Made by a program: the position numbers and the translations under genes
Assembly (NCBI RefSeq): GCF_030413175.1
Contig: NZ_CP129212.1
Coordinates: forward strand, 5,618,450 to 5,682,449
Reading direction: 5' to 3'
Length of the DNA stretch: 64,000 bases
From: Bradyrhizobium roseum
GTDB lineage: Bacteria; Pseudomonadota; Alphaproteobacteria; Rhizobiales; Xanthobacteraceae
Notes under the pieces: generated by a model
The model's input: the letters and a program-made list of their open reading frames with translations, nothing else
What the model was told of the DNA's origin: nothing
Databases searched by the model: none
In this document: positions 61,072-64,000 of the stretch, piece by piece
Layout: each line of letters begins with the position of its first letter
Position numbering within the stretch: the stretch's first letter is position 1

Positions 61072-61845
61072 CTACCGCTCCGCGAACGCCTTCTCGACCA
61101 CGAACTGCGCCGGCTCGCCGTGATTGCCTTCGACGAATCCCTTGCCGCCCAGCAGCGCACGCGTGTCCGTCACCAGCGCCGGGCTGCCGCAGATCATGAC
61201 GCGGTCATGGACGGGGTCGAGCGAGGCGAGGCCAATATCAGCGAACAGTTTTCCTGAGTTGATCAGGTCGGTGATACGGCCGCGGTTGCGGAAGGGGTCG
61301 CGGGTCACGGTCGGGTAATAGACCAGCTGGTTGCGGATATATTCACCGATCAGCTCGTCGTTCGGCAGCTTCTCGGTGATCATCTCGCCATAAGCGAGTT
61401 CCTTGACGCGGCGGCAGCCGTGCAGCAGCACCACCTTCTCGAACCGCTCATAGGTCTCGGGATCCTTGATCACGGAAAGAAACGGGGCCAGGCCCGTGCC
61501 GGTGCCGATCAGATAGAGGTTGCGGCCGTTCTCAAGGTTATCGATGACCAGCGTGCCGGTGGCCTTGCGGCTGACGATGATCTCGTCGCCCTGCTTGAGG
61601 TGCTGGAGCCGCGAGGTCAGCGGGCCGTCCGGCACCTTGATCGAGAAGAACTCGAGCCGGTCCTCGTAATTGGCGCTGGCGACCGAGTAGGCGCGGAGCA
61701 GCGGCCTCTCGCCGACCTTGAGCCCGATCATGGTGAATTCGCCATTGCGGAAACGGAACGAGGGATCGCGCGTGGTGGTGAAGCTGAACAGCGTATCGGT
61801 CCAGTGATGGACGCTCAGCACGCTTTCCTGGTTGAAATTGCTCAT
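61072..61845 (-). CDS. fpr: Ferredoxin-NADP+ reductase-like flavoprotein
   Basis: FAD enzyme (257 aa) exchanging electrons between NADPH and ferredoxin or flavodoxin. FAD motif LLRAYSVAS (RxYS), NADP motif LIGTGTGLAPFLSVI, then VLLHGCRRVKELAYGE, and a C-terminal FVVEKAFAER typical of bacterial Fpr. The ATG at 61845 is chosen for GGGAACGG upstream; the frame to 62259 lies opposite the next gene. Divergent from the amidohydrolase over a palindromic operator. Confidence 0.88.
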   Translation of the reverse strand: MSNFNQESVLSVHHWTDTLFSFTTTRDPSFRFRNGEFTMIGLKVGERPLLRAYSVASANYEDRLEFFSIKVPDGPLTSRLQHLKQGDEIIVSRKATGTLVIDNLENGRNLYLIGTGTGLAPFLSVIKDPETYERFEKVVLLHGCRRVKELAYGEMITEKLPNDELIGEYIRNQLVYYPTVTRDPFRNRGRITDLINSGKLFADIGLASLDPVHDRVMICGSPALVTDTRALLGGKGFVEGNHGEPAQFVVEKAFAER

Positions 61846-61877
61846 CGCACCGTTCCCAGGCCGATTGACCGGCCGCA

Positions 61878-61909
61878 TCATTCGTATACGATCGTTCGTA
61901 TACGAATGA
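61878..61909. promoter_or_regulatory. Perfect palindromic operator between fpr and amidohydrolase
   Basis: Arms TCATTCGTATACGA (61878-61891) and TCGTATACGAATGA (61896-61909) around TCGT. Each arm contains its own TCGTATACGA palindrome, so two dimer sites 14 bp apart are present. GTATAC-centred palindromes are typical of GntR/FadR-type repressors. No such regulator gene is in the window. Confidence 0.75.
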
Positions 61910-61981
61910 ATAATCCAGCTTGATCCGATCGTCAAGCCGGGCAGAATGTCCGCCGAAGGCATTGAACCAAAAGGAAAAACC

Positions 61982-63181
61982 ATGGCCCACGACGCACCCC
62001 AGGCGACCGGTCCCAGCAAGCTGGTGATCCGCAATATCGGGCTGCTGCTGTCGGGGGCGCTGGAGAAGCCGATCCTGGACGGGGACACGATCGTGGCCGA
62101 AAACGGCAAGATCACCGCGATCGGCCGCTTCAAGGACGTCGACACCGAGGGTGCCACCACGATCGTCGATGCCAACGGCACCACCGTCGCCCCGGGCCTG
62201 ATCGACAGCCACGTCCACCCGGTCGCCGGCGACTGGACGCCCCGGCAGAACCAGACCAACTGGATCGACAGCTATCTGCACGGCGGGGTCACCACCATGA
62301 TCTCGGCCGGCGAGGTTCACATGCCCGGCCGCCCCCGCGATGTCGTCGGGTTGAAGGCGATGGCGATCTTTGCGCAGCGCGCGTTCTGGACCCTGCGGCC
62401 TGGCGGCGTGAAGGTTCATGCTGGCGCGCCGGTCATCGAGTGCGAGATGGTCGAGGACGACTTCAAGGAATTGGCCGCGGCCGGCGTCAAACTGCTCGGC
62501 GAAGTCGGCCTCGGCGGCGTCAAGGACGGGCCGACGGCACGGAAAATGGTCGGATGGGCGCGCAAGTATGGCATCCAGAGCACGATCCACACCGGCGGCC
62601 CCTCCATTCCCGGCTCCGGCCTGATCGACAAGGACGTGGTGCTGGAAGCCGACACCGACGTGGTCGGCCATATCAATGGTGGCCACACCGCCCTGCCCGA
62701 CGACCAGATCCGCTGTATCTGCGAGGGTTGCAAGCGTGGGCTGGAACTGGTTCACAACGGCAATGAGCGCTCGGCGCTGTTCACGCTGCGCATCGCGCGC
62801 GAGATGGGCGACCTCAACCGTGTCATCCTCGGCACCGACGCGCCGGCCGGCTCCGGCGTGCAGCCGCTCGGTATCTTGCGGATGGTGTCGATGCTGTCCT
62901 CGCTTGGCGACCTGCCCGCCGAACTCGCGTTCTGCCTGGCAACCGGCAATACTGCGCGCATGCGCGAGCTCGATTGCGGCATCATCGAAGTCGGCCGCTC
63001 CGCTGATTTCGTCCTGATGGACATGGCCCAGCACTCGCCCGGCAAGAACATCCTCGAAAGCGTTCAGCTCGGCGACCTGCCCGGCATCGGCATGACCATC
63101 ATCGACGGCATCATCCGCACCCAACGCAGCCGCAACACCCCGCCGGCGGGCAGGGTTCCAGAGATCGTTAGCGGGCATTAA
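61982..63181 (+). CDS. Amidohydrolase-superfamily enzyme (enamidase-like)
   Basis: Metal-dependent hydrolase (399 aa). The metal site starts with HVH in APGLIDSHVHPVAGDW, then GEVGLGGVKD, His in QSTIHTGGPS, VGHINGGHT and Asp in ILGTDAPAGSG. The layout resembles enamidase from nicotinate fermentation more than dihydroorotase or imidazolonepropionase. ATG 61982 follows AAGGAAAAA-type sequence. Divergent from fpr across a palindromic operator, so likely co-regulated with a redox step. Substrate not proven. Confidence 0.85.
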   Translation: MAHDAPQATGPSKLVIRNIGLLLSGALEKPILDGDTIVAENGKITAIGRFKDVDTEGATTIVDANGTTVAPGLIDSHVHPVAGDWTPRQNQTNWIDSYLHGGVTTMISAGEVHMPGRPRDVVGLKAMAIFAQRAFWTLRPGGVKVHAGAPVIECEMVEDDFKELAAAGVKLLGEVGLGGVKDGPTARKMVGWARKYGIQSTIHTGGPSIPGSGLIDKDVVLEADTDVVGHINGGHTALPDDQIRCICEGCKRGLELVHNGNERSALFTLRIAREMGDLNRVILGTDAPAGSGVQPLGILRMVSMLSSLGDLPAELAFCLATGNTARMRELDCGIIEVGRSADFVLMDMAQHSPGKNILESVQLGDLPGIGMTIIDGIIRTQRSRNTPPAGRVPEIVSGH

Positions 63182-63318
63182 TGCCCTTCACGCATCACGA
63201 ATGCGTGCGTGCAGATGTGAAAGTCGCATCAAGCCTCGAAAGCGGTGAACAAATCGGCGGTGATCGCGACGAATGCGGGCAGGCCTGATGGACACCTGCT
63301 CTCACCACCGAGGAACAT
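63182..63318. other. Intergenic region
   Basis: 137 bp between the amidohydrolase and the truncated membrane-protein gene. I see nothing in it beyond a TGCGTGCG-type short repeat near 63202. Confidence 0.4.
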
Positions 63319-64000
63319 TTGAAGAATTCGCTGCAAGTCGCCGGCGGGGTCGTCGGCGCTGTCATAGGCTTTGTCGCAACGTTGCTGCTGCTGGAACTGG
63401 TTGGCTTCGGAAACCCGGCCGATCCGATCATGTCCGGCATGCTGGCGCTATTGGTATTCGCGCCATGCGGCGCCATCGCGGGCCTCTTGCTCGGCACGGC
63501 GCTCGCGAGGCGGCGGGGCGGCGGGAAAAACAGCGATGGGCTGTTCCGCAGCAGCATGAAGGCATCGGCCGTTCTGATTGGGCTCTGCGCCGCAGCCGGC
63601 GCCTCCTATTATGTCTACGCCGTCACGACGGCAACGCCCTGGCTCAATCCGAACGCCCCCAACCCGCTTCTCGTCTTTGAAGTTCGCCTCCCGGCGGGAT
63701 CTACATTGCCGGGCTCCGCCCGTGACATAACGGCCGAGCTTCAGACCGACCTGAACACCATGCCGGGCGAGATGCAGCCCGACCAGTTCCGCCGCGATGG
63801 CGAAAGTCCGGTCGTTGCCGGCTATGTCGAACTCGCGTTTCGCACCGCGTATCGGCGGTTGGAGATCAAGATCAAGGGCCAGCCCGACCGGCTCTACCTC
63901 ATCGGCCTTTCAGACAAGGCGCCGCATGCTGCGGAATTCGGGTCATGGCAGGCCAATGCCGATGGCAGCGAAATCCGCTATCGCGCCCGATGGCCGGGGC
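63319..64000 (+). CDS. Membrane-anchored protein of unknown function, truncated at window end
   Basis: I do not recognise this gene. From TTG 63319 (GAGGAA five bases upstream) the frame stays open to the edge, 227 residues. Three hydrophobic segments are visible: VAGGVVGAVIGFVATLLLLE, GMLALLVFAPCGAIAGLLLG and VLIGLCAAAGASYYVYAVT. The rest looks extracytoplasmic, with LLVFEVRLPAGSTLPGSARD and GYVELAFRTAYRRLEIKIKG; the LPAGSTLP pattern resembles proteins annotated only as hypothetical in Bradyrhizobium. It is read in the same direction as the amidohydrolase. Confidence 0.65.
   Translation, partial: MKNSLQVAGGVVGAVIGFVATLLLLELVGFGNPADPIMSGMLALLVFAPCGAIAGLLLGTALARRRGGGKNSDGLFRSSMKASAVLIGLCAAAGASYYVYAVTTATPWLNPNAPNPLLVFEVRLPAGSTLPGSARDITAELQTDLNTMPGEMQPDQFRRDGESPVVAGYVELAFRTAYRRLEIKIKGQPDRLYLIGLSDKAPHAAEFGSWQANADGSEIRYRARWPG

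Noticed and set aside
61538..63178. 546-codon minus-strand frame
   Set aside because: Antisense to the amidohydrolase and joined to out-of-frame fpr sequence; no protein features.
1..64000. tRNA, rRNA, CRISPR arrays, prophage or integrase genes
   Set aside because: Looked for and not seen: no cloverleaf with a TTCGANTC-type arm, no regularly spaced repeats, no integrase motifs. The only mobile element found is the IS630 copy.

Overview
The window reads as a chromosomal segment of a Bradyrhizobium-type alphaproteobacterium (Nitrobacteraceae). Supporting signs are the very high GC content, long antisense shadow ORFs, a nrtABC nitrate transporter directly followed by a VHb-like globin (the nrtABC/bjgb neighbourhood known from Bradyrhizobium), Bradyrhizobium-style palindromic repeats of two types, an HWE-family sensor kinase, EcfG-type stress promoters, and many ABC, TRAP and Bug uptake systems. 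I see no tRNA, rRNA, CRISPR array or phage. One insertion sequence (IS630 family) is present.

Layout. (1) 1-3623, minus: nitrate-assimilation transporter nrtABC running into a globin gene cut by the window edge. (2) 3955-7917: intradiol ring-cleavage dioxygenase, divergent serine beta-lactamase/esterase-like enzyme, orphan HWE histidine kinase. (3) 7934-10845, minus: a TRAP transporter (dctP-dctQ-dctM) with a strong intercistronic hairpin. (4) 11725-16168: XRE regulator, a broken glutathione S-transferase gene, a crotonase lacking both hydratase glutamates, a beta-decarboxylating dehydrogenase and a zinc alcohol dehydrogenase. (5) 16266-22950, minus: peptide-type ABC transporter (SBP, two permeases, two ATPases) and a class III CoA-transferase. 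(6) 23160-31918: an alpha-glucan/saccharide cluster (GlgA-like synthase, MFS, PRC-barrel protein, debranching enzyme, ABC exporter, GT4), with EcfG-type promoters in front of glgA and of the GT4 gene.

(7) 31978-39028: an IclR-associated catabolic block (acyl-CoA dehydrogenase, Baeyer-Villiger monooxygenase, alkylsulfatase-like MBL hydrolase) and a Bug-type binding protein. (8) 39177-45486: a TetR-controlled unit in which an NMT1/THI5-type ABC transporter is interleaved with a nucleotide-sugar-epimerase-like protein, a GNAT and a DapA-family aldolase. Two matching operators (TCAAC-N6-GTTGR) bracket tetR, so this looks like one uncharacterised uptake/catabolic system. (9) 45488-51783: diguanylate cyclase, IS630 element inserted exactly in the stop codon of an iron-type ABC ATPase gene, and the rest of that ABC operon. 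(10) 52037-54464: MFS exporter and an orphan TRAP binding protein.

(11) 54647-60958, plus: an IorAB-like molybdenum hydroxylase followed by cytochrome c, a flavocytochrome c sulfide dehydrogenase flavoprotein and soxXYZA. No soxB or soxCD lies in the window, and SoxY carries an unusual C-terminal arm. (12) 61072-64000: ferredoxin-NADP reductase-like gene divergent from an enamidase-like amidohydrolase across a perfect palindromic operator, then a truncated membrane-protein gene.

The strongest candidates for undescribed biology are the TetR/DapA/epimerase/ABC unit (8), the incomplete sox set with a non-canonical SoxY (11), and the stress-promoter-flanked glucan cluster (6). All functions below are inferred from sequence reading; no database search was run.
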